A stretch of DNA of 64,000 nucleotides from Dokdonella_A sp963834755. GTDB taxonomy: Bacteria > Pseudomonadota > Gammaproteobacteria > Xanthomonadales > Rhodanobacteraceae. A program made the position numbers and the translations under genes. Below, piece after piece: positions 7,493 through 18,541 of the stretch (position 1 is the stretch's first letter; every line of letters begins with the position of its first letter). The stretch lies in assembly GCA_963834755.1 (NCBI GenBank), contig CAWICQ010000012.1, forward strand, positions 928,477 to 992,476. Direction: 5' to 3'. The notes under the pieces are model-generated. The model worked only from the letters and a program-made list of their open reading frames with translations, made no database searches and was not told the DNA's origin.

Positions 7493-7944
7493 GCGCGGGC
7501 CTCCACTTCGGACTTCGATCGGGTCTTCTTGAGGCCGAAGAAGCGCGGGCCGGACCAATGTGCGCCGGTGATCGTCTGGGCGATCTCAGTGAGGCTGCGG
7601 TATTGCTTTCCGCGATAAGCAAAGCCTCGATCTAGCACCGTGACTTCGTGCGTCGTGCCGTTCCATCGTCGGATCAAGCGCGCGCCGAGACGAAGCGTCA
7701 CCCCGCTCTTGTCGGCGGTGGCGCTCTTCTGATCGACACGCGCCATCGCCTGCAGGGATTTTCGGACCGCTCGCGAAAGGCCGCCGTGTGCGCGTTCCTG
7801 CAACGCGTAAGCGAGCAACCGAACGAGCAATTCCCGTTTTGCGCCTGGCGGCGGTGTGCAAGTGAACGTCTTCGACCAGAGTGTTTTCAAAGCGTCCAGA
7901 TCAAGCTCGGCCAGCTGATCAGGCGAAGGTAGCGGACGGGCCAT
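7489..7944 (-). CDS. DUF2924 family protein
   Basis: From the Met at 7944 (MARPLPSPDQLAELDLDALK) the product has 151 residues. It shows the DUF2924 pattern: an N-terminal helix pair with LWSKTFTCTPPPGAKRELLVRLLAY, then GARLIRRWNGTTHEVTVLD, FAYRGKQYRSLTEIAQTIT and the terminal GAHWSGPRFFGLKK. The last part resembles the DNA-binding SAWS/HWSG motif seen in phage proteins. It is encoded just upstream of, and coupled to, the serine recombinase, and probably helps recombination or its control. The function of the family is not established. Confidence 0.85.
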   Translation of the reverse strand: MARPLPSPDQLAELDLDALKTLWSKTFTCTPPPGAKRELLVRLLAYALQERAHGGLSRAVRKSLQAMARVDQKSATADKSGVTLRLGARLIRRWNGTTHEVTVLDRGFAYRGKQYRSLTEIAQTITGAHWSGPRFFGLKKTRSKSEVEARA

Positions 7945-8395
7945 GTGAATTCCGGTTCGGACCATGGCTATTGACGCTCGGTGCGCAACGGAAAGCGAGT
8001 CGAAGATGGTCACCATGTCGCGGCGCAACAGTTCGGGCGGTGGAATGACTCCTATCGACCCATAGCAGTCATACGAATGCCTTTAAACACAGCGCATCGA
8101 CACAGCGCGAAAGGCCGGTAGAGCTGGCGTCGGCTCGGGTAATACAGGTGGCAGCCCGGGAACGCAGGCAGGGATGCTTTGTCCGATAGCGGGCGTCTTG
8201 GTGGATTAGGTTCCTCGCGACGTTCCGACCACCGCAAGGATGCAAAGGGATCGATGCTTTCGCCTTCGATTTGGATCAGCGTCGGTGAACCTGCATCCGC
8301 AGGTCGTTTTCCGACCAAACGTCGACCATTCGCTTACCACTGGCCGGGCACTGGCGTTTACGCTAGCACACCAGTTCCACACCCAAGACATTGCA
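7945..8395. other. Intergenic stretch without a recognisable gene
   Basis: Frames on both strands are short and look random. It separates the recombinase operon (minus strand) from the small gene at 8396 and must hold the promoters of both. No hairpin with a T run was noticed. Confidence 0.4.
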
Positions 8396-8605
8396 ATGAA
8401 TTTGAGCCAGGAATCGAAATATCCCAGCCGACGCACGTACGTATTGAAGTTGCGTAGCGATGCGAAGCCCGGTGCGCTGGCCGGTCGCCTCGAAAACATC
8501 GTGACCGGCCGTCAGCACGCGTTCGAGTCGGCGCGCGAGTTGCTCGACTCGATCACGGCCGAACTTGCGTGGGCCGGAGGCGAGCCGCCTCGGGCAGAGC
8601 GGTGA
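8396..8605 (+). CDS. Small conserved hypothetical protein
   Basis: Sixty-nine residues from the Met at 8396 (MNLSQESKYPSRRTYVLKLR). The stretch YVLKLRSDAKPGALAGRLEN followed by IVTGRQHAFESARELLDSI recalls a family of short soluble proteins that I have seen beside regulators, with a predicted beta-beta-alpha layout. The function is unknown. It lies 117 bp upstream of the large winged-helix regulator. Confidence 0.6.
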   Translation: MNLSQESKYPSRRTYVLKLRSDAKPGALAGRLENIVTGRQHAFESARELLDSITAELAWAGGEPPRAER

Positions 8606-8722
8606 CTTCCACGAAAGAGCTGAACGTGCTGTCGCCGCTCTGGTGCTCGCAGCTTGCCGTTCTGGCTCGCTCGGCGCAGCATGTAAGGGTCGGCGAAGGC
8701 ACCCCTCTACTTCACGGCACGG

Positions 8723-11656
8723 TTGATTCACATGTCCGCAGCGGAGCGCGACGATCCATCGAACAGCGTTCGCGCACCGGTGGCACCAGTGCGCTTCGAC
8801 CGGTTCGAGCTCGACGAGGCGAACGCATGCTTTCTGCGCGATGGAAAGGCGGTGCCGCTTGCGCCCACGCCGTTTGCTGTGCTGTGCGCACTCGTCCGCC
8901 AACCCGGCTCGCTGCTCACCAAGCAGGCACTTCTGGACGAGATCTGGGGCCACCAGTTCGTCAGCGAATCGGTCTTGAAGACGGTGATCAGCGACCTTCG
9001 CACAGTGCTCGATGACGATGCGCGACAACCGCGTTTCATCGAGACGGTATCGCGGCGAGGCTATCGTTTCATTGCGACCACCGTCGCAGCGACGACGCCA
9101 CACAGAGCAACTGATGCGCTGGGGGTTTCTGCTCCCCAAGCAGGATCGCTGATCGGTCGCCGGGAAGCGCTCTCGCAGCTTCATGCGGTCTGGGATCTTG
9201 CTCGTGGGGGCAAACGCAGCATAGTGTGGGTCGCGGGTGAGCCGGGTATCGGCAAGACCACACTGATCGAACATTTTATTGCGGGTCTTGGTGACACCGC
9301 TTGCATCCGCGGCCAGTGTGTCGAACAGTACGGTGGCGGCGAGCCCTACCTCCCGGTCCTCGAGGCCATGGGCGAACTATGTCGCCGCGATACCGCTGCA
9401 GCACCCCTGCTGCGTGCGGTCGCACCGACCTGGCTGGTGCAGTTGCCTTGGCTAAGCACTACCGAGGAACGCGACACGCTGCGGCGCGAGCTCGCCGGTG
9501 TCGGAGCGGACCGGGCGCTGCGCGAAATGGGCGAGTTCTTGGACCGCTATACCGAGCAGCGACCGTTGTTGCTCGTCACGGAGGATCTGCACTGGAGCGA
9601 CCGCGCGACGATTCAGCTCATCGATTACATTGCGCGACGGCGTAGCAGCGCGCGTCTCATGTGGCTCGCTACCTTTCGCCTCGCGGAGGTTGTCGCATTG
9701 GATCATCCGTTGAATCCGTTACGGCGCGAGCTGCGTCTGCACGGCTTGTGCGAAGAAATCGTGCTCGATCCGTTTTCCGGAGAAGAAGTAGCGGAATACC
9801 TGGCGCAGCGCGCGCCGTCGATCGTCGCGGACGAAGCTTTCGTGCGTGCCTTGCAGGAGCGCACCGACGGCTTGCCTCTGTTCGTGGCGTCGGTCGTGAG
9901 CGAACTCGCGGCGCGCGCAATGCAAGGCTCCGAAGGCACCGTGCCGGCCGTGCAAGTCGCGCGCATGGCGGTTCCTGAAAACCTGGCCGCAATCATCGAC
10001 CGTTACATCGCCAGCCTCGGCGACGAGCATCGGGTGATGCTCTCCGCCGCCGCGGTCTGTGGCGTTGAGTTCCGTGTCGGCACCGTTGCCAACGCCATAG
10101 GGCGCGAAGCAGCATGGGTTGGCCAAGCCTGCGACGAACTCGAACGCGAGGGCTTGTGGCTCACGGCCCCGCGCGATGAACATGGCACGTCGGCGGAACC
10201 GATTTATGCGTTCCGACATGCGCTGTTCCGCCAGGTTCTGTACGAACGCACGACGCCGTTCCGCCGCACGGAACTCCATCGGAATGTCGGCACTGCACTG
10301 GAAGGCGAACGTGCGGCAGGTTCCCCCGTCGCCGCCGCGGAACTTGCCGCGCATTTCGAGCGCGGTCGCGAGCCGATGAAGGCCGTGGAGTACTGCGCAG
10401 AAGCCGCCGAGGCGGCGCTGCTTCATTTCAGCCCCGCCGAGTGCCGGGCGCTCGCCGAGCACGGACTCGGCCTTCTCGATCGCGCGCCAGCAAATGCCGA
10501 GCGCAATGCGGTGGAAATTTCGCTCGCGACGCTGAGCGGCGTAGCGGCATCGCATTTGTTCGGTTTGAGCTCCAACGAAGCCAAGATGCGCATTCGCGCG
10601 CGCACATGCGCTGCTCGGCGAGGTTCCGCGGCATCGGATGCGGGGATGGCTGCTGCATAGCTTGGGCATCACGCTCGTTGACTCGCGCCGAGTACGCCGA
10701 GGCCCTCGCAGTGGCGGAACGCAGCGAAGCGTCTGTCGTCGGCGACCGACGATCCGGTTTTGCTGCTCGGCGTGTGCGTCGTGCAGGGGGACGTGCACAT
10801 GCTGCAGGGCCGGCCAAGAGACGCTTGCACTTGGTTCGAGCGTGGCCTGAGCTCGATCGCGTCGCTCGACGAGTCGTCCGATAACATGTTCCTTGCGGAC
10901 CCGCAAGTCACCATGCTGGCGCTGCTCGCGGTCCAGCTCCTGCATCTGGGGCTGGTCGAATCGGCAAGAAGCCGATTGCGCGAAGCGCGCGCGCTCGCGC
11001 GCGCCGGCGCGCAGCCGATGACTCAGATGATCGCCATCTGGTTCGAAACTGTCTTCGAGTTGCGGCTTGGCGACGCCGAGCGCGTCGCCGCCCTCGCTGG
11101 GCAGATGCAGACCCTCGTCGACGAGTTCGCGCTGGCGCAAGGTCGAACCGCCGCTCGCTGGTTTCTCGGTTGGGCAACAGCGCGCATGGGGAAACCGCGC
11201 GAAGGTTATGAGTTGATTCGAGAAGCGTACGAAGAAAACACCCGGCTTGGAATGATTTCAGGCGCAAGCGAAACCCTCGGGTATGCCGCGGAGGCGCTCT
11301 TGCTCGCGGGCGATTCGACGGAGCGCGCAAGGAGCTCGACAAGGCACTGCAAATCTCCGAGAAGTACGGGGAGCGGATCTATCTCCCACAGCTCTTGCTG
11401 CTTGAGGCGGCAATCGCCCGCAGCAATGGCGAGTCGCGTGTTGCCACTGCGTCCGTCCGGCGCGCGATCGCCGAGGCGCAAGTGCAGCGGGCGGCTTGGT
11501 TCGAACTACTTGCATACTTGGAATTGTTCGAACACGGCGGCGCAACGGCTGAAGACCGCCGAAAGCTCGCCGCGCTCACTGATGAGCTGCCGGAAGCGAG
11601 GGGCACCGACTGCCTTCGCGAAAGCTAGGGAACTGCTCGATAAAGCGAACAGCTAA
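8723..11656 (+). CDS. Winged-helix / AAA ATPase / TPR transcriptional regulator (frameshifted)
   Basis: The N-terminal 110 residues form an OmpR-type winged helix (VRFDRFELDEANACFLRDGK, then LTKQALLDEIWGHQFV and VSRRGYRFIATT). An AAA/NACHT-like ATPase follows, with Walker A GEPGIGKTTLIEHF near residue 175 and Walker B LLLVTEDLHWSD near 295. The C-terminal half is TPR-like (LQGRPRDACTWFERGL, ALLLAGDSTERA, FAKARELLDKANS). Continuity needs frame changes near 10610, 10680, 10735, 11330 and 11590, so the protein of about 970 residues is inferred. Proteins of this build sense a ligand through the ATPase/TPR part and bind DNA as direct repeats. It is a candidate regulator for the 11-bp phased repeats found upstream of five operons. 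No such repeat is seen before its own gene. Confidence 0.75.
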
Positions 11657-11895
11657 TCGTTTCGGCGTGCGTCTCTCAGCTCGACCACGCCCGACCTCTG
11701 CGTCCAAGCACCGCAAAGAATCAATCACAAACCCGCACGACCGCCATGGGGTTAGCGATCGGCGGCGCGGCACGTTCCCTTGGTCATGAACCGGGCGACA
11801 CGCGGTGGCAACGCAGCGCGCAAAGCGGTGTTGTGTTCGGCTGCAAAACGTCGGGCTTCCGTTTGCGAAGCGCGGCACCACTCCACTCCGATCCC

Positions 11896-11947
11896 GACCG
11901 AATAGTGATGTTTCGCTGACGACTTGGGCGACGGGCGGACTTAGCCT
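11896..11947 (+). promoter_or_regulatory. Shared promoter-like element, copy 1
   Basis: A 29-bp block with GAC at 11896, 11907-equivalent (here GAT) and 11918 ends in CGCTGACGACT at 11924. After 17 bp comes TAGCCT (11942-11947). The next gene starts 168 bp downstream at 12116. It matches four other copies in order and spacing. Confidence 0.6.
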
Positions 11948-12115
11948 GCACGTGCCGCCGCGGGAGCTATTTCGAGACAGGCCTATCGCCTGTTGTTCCA
12001 TTAGCGAATCGGAATCTCTGCCTGATCGGATTGGCGCAACTCCACGGAGCGCGCAATTCAATCGACATGCGCGTAGTCGAATTCTTCACGAACGCGCAAT
12101 TCAGAGGCTAGTCAG

Positions 12116-12577
12116 ATGAGTTTTCCGATAGCAGATACAGCGTTGCTCACGACGTTTTCGGGCCTGCTCGGCACGCTGATCGGCGGTTCCGCGTCGGTGG
12201 CTACCACATGGGTCGCACACAAGACCGTCAGCAAGCGCGAGCTGATGCGTGAGGAGATGCGCAAGCGGGAAACACTGTACGGAGAGTTCATCGGCGAGTG
12301 CGCGAAGCTCCTGATGGACTCCTTCACGCATACGCTCGACAAGCCCGAAACGATGCTGGCCGTTCTGGCGCTGATCAATCGCATCCGCCTTTGCGCGTCG
12401 CCTTCGGTGCTTAAGCAAGCCGAGCGCTTGGTAGGGCGCATCACCGAACAATATCTCTCGCAGAACTTGAGCCTGGATGAATTGCGCGAGCTCGCGCGTT
12501 CCGAGGACGCCGACTTGCTCAGGGAATTCGCTGAGACATGCCGCGCGGAGCTCACGTCCATGCAGGCGCGGATGTAG
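12116..12577 (+). CDS. Membrane-anchored helical protein of unknown function
   Basis: The product has 153 residues. An N-terminal hydrophobic segment (ALLTTFSGLLGTLIGGSASV, about residues 8-27) should anchor it in the inner membrane. The rest is a long helical cytoplasmic domain (HKTVSKRELMREEMRKRETL, then YGEFIGECAKLL), rich in Arg, Glu and Leu and probably coiled coil. I recall similar short proteins in many proteobacteria with no function assigned. It has its own copy of the shared promoter element upstream and is followed 105 bp later by the efflux operon, which has another copy. Confidence 0.65.
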   Translation: MSFPIADTALLTTFSGLLGTLIGGSASVATTWVAHKTVSKRELMREEMRKRETLYGEFIGECAKLLMDSFTHTLDKPETMLAVLALINRIRLCASPSVLKQAERLVGRITEQYLSQNLSLDELRELARSEDADLLREFAETCRAELTSMQARM

Positions 12578-12598
12578 CCACAGCGCTGACTAATTGGC

Positions 12599-12650
12599 GA
12601 CCGAAAGCCGACGCTTCACTGACGACTCCGATTGGCGCGCTGGCTACGCT
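12599..12650 (+). promoter_or_regulatory. Shared promoter-like element, copy 2 (RND efflux operon)
   Basis: GACCGAAAGCC then GACGCTTCACT then GACGACT, three GAC repeats at 11-bp steps, end at 12627. Exactly 17 bp later is TACGCT (12645-12650). The ATG of the outer-membrane factor gene is at 12683, which would give a leader of roughly 26 nt, a normal length. Confidence 0.7.
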
Positions 12651-12682
12651 GATCTCATCAAGAACCAACAGGCGAGTACCCC

Positions 12683-14194
12683 ATGAGCCAATTCGCGACA
12701 CCGCATCAGACGTCTCGGTCGACCCGCCCGGAGTCCAAGCGTCGCGCCGATAAATCGGCAATTGCACCGAGAGTCTTGGCTCGGGCAGTGGCGCTCGTGC
12801 TGGCGGGAGCGGCCCTTGGTCTGGCGGGGTGCGCGACCACGCCCGTCGCCAAGCCCTCGGTCGATGTGCCGGCAGAGTTCGCGTCGCCGCAAGATACCGT
12901 AGACGAGCCCGAAGTCGCCTGGTGGGAAAGCTACGGCGACCCGGTGCTATCGGATTTGGTGCGGCGCGCGGCGAGCGAGAACCGTGACATCAAAATCGCG
13001 ACCGAACGCGTACGCGCGACGCGAGCCGGTGAGAAGGTCAGCCGCTCATGGTTGTGGCCCAGCATCGGCGTCGGCGCCGCCGGCACGGACAGCACTACCG
13101 GCTACAACTCATCGATCAAGCAGACGGTTGCGCCTGCGGCGGATGCGAAGACGCTCGCCGGCAGCCTGGACGTCTCCTGGGAAATTGACATCTCTGGCCG
13201 CTTGCGCGCCGGCGCGGCCGCGGCCGCCGCCGACACCATGGCCAGCGAAGATACGGCGCGCGGTGTGCGCCTGCTCGTGCTGACTGACGTCGCGACCAAC
13301 TACTTCACATTGGTCGGCGCATTGCGTCAGCTCGAGACCATGCACGCCATCTCGGCGGCGCAGGACGAGACCCTGCGTCTGGTCACTTCGCGGCAACGCG
13401 CAGGGCTTGCGACCGCGTTCGATGTCGAGCGCGCAGAGACGGACGCCGCAAAGACACGTGCGGCAATACCGCCGCTCGAAACACTGGCCGCGGTGTCGCG
13501 GCACCGTATTGCAGTGCTCATCGGTGATCAGGCGGTCAATGCCGCCAACATCGTGCCGACGAGCGGCACCATTGCCGTTCCGCCGACACGTGCCGGCCAG
13601 CCCGCCACGATCCTGAAGCGCCGCCCGGACCTGCTTGCCGCGGCGGCTCAACTCGATGCAGCGAATGCGCGGCGCCAACAGGCAGCCGACGAGTGGTTCC
13701 CGCGGCTCTTCCTGGGCGCGTCGTTCGGTCGCGAGAAGATCGAGGCGAATGGGATGAGCATCGGCGCGGCGCGGTTCAGCAATGTGGCGGCGTTGCTCGC
13801 GATGCCGATCTTCAACGCGGGCCGCACCCAAGCGATCAACGACAGCGCAGAGGCAGCGCAATCCGAAGCGGTGCTGCACTACGAAGACGCCATCGTGCGC
13901 GCGCTCGAGGATGTGGAAAACTCGCTGACCACGCTTGCTGACGAACGCCAGCGCGCAGCGCTCCTCGACAGCGCATCTGCTTCCGCTGATGCGGCGCTGG
14001 GGCGTGCCGAGTCTCTGTACAACCGTGGCCAGATCGATCTGCTGCCGCTGCTCGATGCGCAGCGCGCGCGACTGGCCGTGCGCATCGACTCGAACGCCAG
14101 CAACACACAACTGCTGCTCGACAGCATCCAGCTCTACAAAGCCCTCGGCGGCGGCTGGCAAGTCTTCGAACCCAACAAGGAATCCTCCTCATGA
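12683..14194 (+). CDS. RND efflux outer-membrane lipoprotein (NodT/OprM family)
   Basis: The 503-residue product is the outer-membrane channel of a tripartite pump. A basic N-terminus leads into a signal segment ending in the lipobox LAGC near residue 49, so the mature protein should be lipid-anchored. The family hallmarks follow: WWESYGDPVLSDLVRRA near residue 78, two repeated helical hairpin units (ERVRATRAGEKVSRSWLWPS and the second-half equivalent near AAAQLDAANARRQQAADEW), VTSRQRAGLATAFDVERAET, and SLYNRGQIDLLPLLDAQR near the C-terminus. The gene overlaps the next by ATGA (14191-14194), so it heads a coupled operon with the periplasmic and inner-membrane subunits. The shared promoter element lies directly upstream. 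Confidence 0.92.
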   Translation: MSQFATPHQTSRSTRPESKRRADKSAIAPRVLARAVALVLAGAALGLAGCATTPVAKPSVDVPAEFASPQDTVDEPEVAWWESYGDPVLSDLVRRAASENRDIKIATERVRATRAGEKVSRSWLWPSIGVGAAGTDSTTGYNSSIKQTVAPAADAKTLAGSLDVSWEIDISGRLRAGAAAAAADTMASEDTARGVRLLVLTDVATNYFTLVGALRQLETMHAISAAQDETLRLVTSRQRAGLATAFDVERAETDAAKTRAAIPPLETLAAVSRHRIAVLIGDQAVNAANIVPTSGTIAVPPTRAGQPATILKRRPDLLAAAAQLDAANARRQQAADEWFPRLFLGASFGREKIEANGMSIGAARFSNVAALLAMPIFNAGRTQAINDSAEAAQSEAVLHYEDAIVRALEDVENSLTTLADERQRAALLDSASASADAALGRAESLYNRGQIDLLPLLDAQRARLAVRIDSNASNTQLLLDSIQLYKALGGGWQVFEPNKESSS

Positions 14195-15336
14195 ATACGT
14201 CGCTTCGTCCAATCCTTCTCGCCGCGACGGTAGCGGCGCTGCTCGCCGCGTGCGGGCAAAACAAGCCAACCGCCGAGGCGCCTCGATCCGTTCGCACCGC
14301 GGAGCTGCGCTACGACGTAGCAGGCGAAACCAATCGTTACTTCGGCGCCGTGCACGCGCGCTACGAGGTGGACCAGGCGTTCCGTGTCGGCGGCAAGGTC
14401 GTGCAGCGCCACGTCGAAGTGGGGCAGTCGGTGCGCGAAGGCGACGTGCTTGCGGTGCTCGACGACTCCGATTATCGGCTCGCCGAGGAAGCGGCGCGGC
14501 AGCAGTTCATCGCTGCGACGACGCAGGCCAAGCAGGCCGAATCGGACCACCAACGTCTCAGCGCGCTGCGGCTTGACGGCGCGGTTAGCACATCCGACAA
14601 CGAGCACGCGCAGAGCGGGGAGGACAAGGCGAAAGCCGCCGCGGAGGCCGAAGCGAGGAATCTCGAACTCGCGCGCAATCGTCTGAAATACACCACCTTG
14701 CGCGCGTCGCAGAGCGGCGTCGTTACCGCCGTCCATTTCGAGGTAGGACAAGTGGTGGCGGAGGGTCAGGCGGTCATATCGATTGCCGATCCCGGCGAGC
14801 CCGAAATCGTGGTCGATGTACCGGAAGATCAGGTCAAATCCTTTGAGAAGGCGCACTTCACCGCGGCGCTCACCGCGACGCCCGAGGATTCCTTTGCGCT
14901 TACCCTGCGCGAACTCGCGCCGCAAGCGGCTGCCCAGACCCGAACCTACCGTGCGAAGTTGGGGCCCGCGAGTGCGCGAGGCTTACCGCTCGGCGCCAGC
15001 GCTACGGTTTCAGCTCAGGGCGCCGCCAGCGACACGCCGATCGCCGTCATTCCGGCGAGCGCGATCACGCAAACGAACGGCCTGCCGGCCGTCTGGGCTG
15101 TTCGCGCAACACGCGCGGCTTCCACGGGCGAATCCATCGGCACTGTCGAACTGCTACCGATCACGGTGCATGGATATCGCAGCGACGAGGTGCTCGTCTC
15201 AGGCCCGCCCGCCGGTGAACGCATCGTCACGGCGGGCGTGCAGAAGATGTCGCCCGGCTTGCATGTCGCGCTGCCCGACGCGACGCCGCCCATCGGTTCC
15301 GAACAACCCGAGCTCACCAAGCAGGCCGCGTTATGA
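14191..15336 (+). CDS. RND efflux periplasmic adaptor (HlyD/MFP family)
   Basis: A 381-residue lipoprotein: the signal peptide ends in LLAAC near residue 20. The split lipoyl domain is visible as FRVGGKVVQRHVEVGQSVRE and, after a helical hairpin (about residues 90-160), YTTLRASQSGVVTAVHFEVG followed by QVVAEGQAV. A beta-barrel and membrane-proximal domain follow (residues about 200-360). The adaptor joins the inner-membrane pump to the outer-membrane channel. It overlaps the genes on both sides (ATGA at each junction), which shows translational coupling. Confidence 0.92.
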   Translation: MNTSLRPILLAATVAALLAACGQNKPTAEAPRSVRTAELRYDVAGETNRYFGAVHARYEVDQAFRVGGKVVQRHVEVGQSVREGDVLAVLDDSDYRLAEEAARQQFIAATTQAKQAESDHQRLSALRLDGAVSTSDNEHAQSGEDKAKAAAEAEARNLELARNRLKYTTLRASQSGVVTAVHFEVGQVVAEGQAVISIADPGEPEIVVDVPEDQVKSFEKAHFTAALTATPEDSFALTLRELAPQAAAQTRTYRAKLGPASARGLPLGASATVSAQGAASDTPIAVIPASAITQTNGLPAVWAVRATRAASTGESIGTVELLPITVHGYRSDEVLVSGPPAGERIVTAGVQKMSPGLHVALPDATPPIGSEQPELTKQAAL

Positions 15337-18300
15337 AGTCCTTCAATCTCACCGAGTGGGCACTGAGCCATCGCTCCATCGTGCTGTTCCTGATCCTCGT
15401 GATCGGCGTGGGCGGCATGTTCAGCTTCACCAGGCTGGGGCAGCTCGAGGACCCGAATTTCTCGGTGCCCTCGATGACCATCATGGTGATGTGGCCGGGC
15501 GCTTCGGCGCAGCAGATGCAGGACGAAGTGCTCAATCGCATGGAAAAGAAGTTCGAGCAGCTCGACCACTTCGACAAGGTCAAGACCTTCGCGCGCCAGG
15601 GCTTTGGCGGCATGACGCTCAGCGTGCACGACGGCACGTCCAAGAAGGACCAGCGCGAGGCCTGGTATCAGGCGCGCAAAAAGTTCAGTGACATCCGCAA
15701 CGAGCTTCCCGAGGGCGTCGTCGGCCCGATCTTCAACGACGAGTACGGCGATGTATCGGGCTTGATGTACGCCCTTAAAGGTGACGGCGTCGGACAGGCG
15801 GAGCTAGTCCGACATGGCCGAGGTGATCAAGCGCAGCCTGTTGAAAGTGCCGATGGTCAAGAAAGTGGACATCGACGGCAAGCAGGAGAAGAAGGTCTAC
15901 GTCGAGTTCTCGCACCAGCGCCTCGCCGCACTCGGCATCACGCCGGCTGCGATCGCCGAGAGTCTGCGCAGCCAGAACAACGTGCTTCCCGCGGGCTCGA
16001 TCGACACGCGAAATGACCGCGTGCTGGTGCGCGTGGACGGGCAATTCGCGACCTTGGACGACATCCGCAACGTCCCGATCATGGCGGATGGCCGCCAACT
16101 CAAGCTAGGTGACATCGCTACGGTGACGCGTGGTTTCGAGGATCCACCCACTTACACCGTGCGCCACAACGGTCAGCAGGTGCTGATGCTCGCCATCGTG
16201 ATGACCGACGATGGAAACATCGTCGATCTCGGACACGCGATCGAAAAGGAAGTGGGCAAGATCCAGGCGGGGCTTCCGTACGGTGTCGAGCTCGAGCGCG
16301 TGGCCGATCAGCCGACGACGGTGAGCGACTCGATCTGGGAGTTCGAGCGCTCGCTGCTCGAAGCGCTCACCATCGTGCTGGCGGTGTGCCTGCTCAGCCT
16401 CGGCTGGCGTACGGGCATGATCGTCGTCGCCTCAGTGCCGCTGGTGCTCGGTGCCGTCGCCGTGATGATGCTCGCCATGGGCTGGAACCTCGAGCGCATC
16501 TCGCTCGGTTCGCTGATCATCGCGCTCGGCCTGCTCGTCGACGACGGCATCATCGCGGTCGAGATGATGGTCGTGAAGATGGAGCAGGGCTGGGACCGGA
16601 TCAAGGCGGCCGGATATTCCTACACGTCGACCGCGATGCCGCGCCTGACCGGCGCGCTGATCACGGTCGCTGCGTTCATGCCGATCGGTTTCGCGAAGTC
16701 GTCAACCGGCGAATACGCCGGCGGCATCTTCTGGATCGTGGGCACCGCCGTGCTCTTCTCCTGGATCGTGTCGGGCCTGTTCACGCCGTATCTCGCGGTC
16801 AAGATGCTGCCGAAAGACTTCGGCAAGCACCAGCACGGCGCCGATCCGTACGCGACGCCCTTCTACGCCAAGCTGCGCCGGCTGATCGAGCTTGCCCTCA
16901 AACGGCGCTGGTGGGTGATCGGCGCCACCGCGACGGCGCTCGTGTTGGCGATTCCTGCGATGAAGCTCGTGCCGCAGCAGTTCTTCCCGATCGAGCACGC
17001 GTCCCGAGTTGGTGGTCGACCTGCGCTTGAAGGAGGGCGCTTCGTTCGCCGCGACCACCGAGCAGGTCAAGAAAATGGAAGCGGTGCTGGCGAAGGACGA
17101 GGACGTCAAGTTCTTCACCGCGTACACGGGCGCCGGCGCGCCGCGCTTCTACCTGTCGCTCAACCCGGAATTGCCGAACCCGGGCTATGCCGCAGTTCAT
17201 CGTAATGACCAAGGATATGGACGCGCGCGAACGCGTGCGCTCGCGGCTGATGGCGAACGCCAACCAGCAGTTCCCGGATGTGTGGGTTCGCGTCTCGCGC
17301 CTGGAGCTGGGTCCGCCGGTCGGCTATCCCGTGCAGTTCCGCGTGGTCGGTCCGGACACGCAAAAGGTGCGCGCAATCGCACGTGAGGTCGAGCACGTGG
17401 TGGCGTCGAGCCCCAAAGTGCGCGACGTGCAGCTGGATTGGAACGATCCGGTGCGTACGTTGAAGGTTGATCTCAACCAGGACAAAGCGCGCGCGCTGGG
17501 CCTCACGCCGTCCGACGTTGCGCTGGTCACGCAGACGGTGATGAATGGCGCGACGCTGTCGCAGCTGCGCGAGCACGAGGATCTGGTCGACATCGTCGCG
17601 CGCGCGGTGCCTTCGGAACGGCTCAACCTCGACACGTTGAAGGACGTGAACCTGTATACGCGCCAAGGAACCGTCGTGCCGCTGTCACAGGTCGCGCGCG
17701 TGCATGCCGAGCTCGAAGAGCCGGTGCTGTGGCGGCGCAATCGCGACATGGCGATCACGGTGCGCGCGGACGTGGCGGACGGTGAGCAAGGCGTGTCGGT
17801 CACCGAGGAGATCCGTCCGCTGCTCGACGGAGATCGAGGCCAAGCTGCCGGCCGGCTATCGCATCGACGTCGGCGGCGCGGTCGAGGAAAGCGCGAAGGC
17901 CAACGCGGCGCTCGATTGCGGTCGCGCCGGTGATGATCGTGACGGTGCTGCTGATCCTGATGCTGCAGCTGCAGAACTTCTCGCGCATGGCGATGGTGGT
18001 GCTGACGGCGCCGCTCGGACTGATCGGCGTTGTCATCGCACTGTTGCTCGCTCATGCGCCGCTCGGCTTCGTCGCCATCCTCGGTGTGATCGCGCTCAGC
18101 GGCATGATCATGCGCAACTCGGTCATCCTGATCGATCAGGTGCGAGCGGAAATGGAAGCTGGCGCGGACCCGTGGACTGCCGTGGTGGAAGCGGCCGTAC
18201 ATCGAACGCGGCCGGTCATGTTGACGGCGGCGGCAACGGTACTCGCGATGATTCCGCTCACGCGCAGCGTGTTCTGGGGTCCGATGGCCATCGCCATCAT

Positions 18301-18430
18301 GGGCGGCCTCACAGTGGCCACGTTCCTGACGATCTTCTTCCTGCCGGCGCTGTACGCCGCGTGGTTCAAGATCGGCCGCACGCCGGCCGCGGAACCGGCT
18401 CCGGTTGCGGCTCTCGCCGTTGCGCACTGA
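15333..18430 (+). CDS. RND efflux inner-membrane transporter (AcrB-type, frameshifted)
   Basis: The gene begins MKSFNLTEWALSHRSIVLFL and ends near FLPALYAAWFKIGRT, about 1030 residues, the usual size for a proton-driven AcrB-type pump. Seen features are the first membrane span, the porter domain (QLEDPNFSVPSMTIMVMWPG), the multi-span block with GSLIIALGLLVDDGIIAVEM, whose Asp pair is part of the proton relay, and the final block with LGVIALSGMIMRNSVILID. The frame changes near 15785, 17000, 17195, 17830 and 17915, but sequence on both sides matches the family throughout, so misread bases are more likely than decay. Substrates cannot be told from sequence. It is the third gene of the coupled operon. 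Confidence 0.88.
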
Positions 18431-18503
18431 CTCGGTGAAGGCCATGGCGGCAAGCGCGGTAAGCCACTCGCAATTGGTCAGCGAACCAGCCGATCCGTCG
18501 CGT

Positions 18504-18527
18504 GCCGTCGCCCTATAGGGCGGCGGC
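18504..18527. repeat. 24-bp imperfect palindrome after the efflux operon
   Basis: GCCGTCGCCCTATAGGGCGG followed by CGGC is its own reverse complement except for one mismatched pair. There is no T run, so it may be an operator or a transcript-end hairpin rather than a classical terminator. Confidence 0.4.
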
Positions 18528-18541
18528 TCGCACGGCGCGTT

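Noticed and set aside
9719..11140. 473-codon minus-strand frame opposite the winged-helix/ATPase regulator
   Set aside because: Composition is typical of the antisense of a GC-rich gene, and the + strand shows clear Walker and winged-helix motifs.
11576..12061. 161-codon minus-strand frame after the large regulator
   Set aside because: No family pattern, no ribosome site, and it overlaps the first copy of the shared promoter element.
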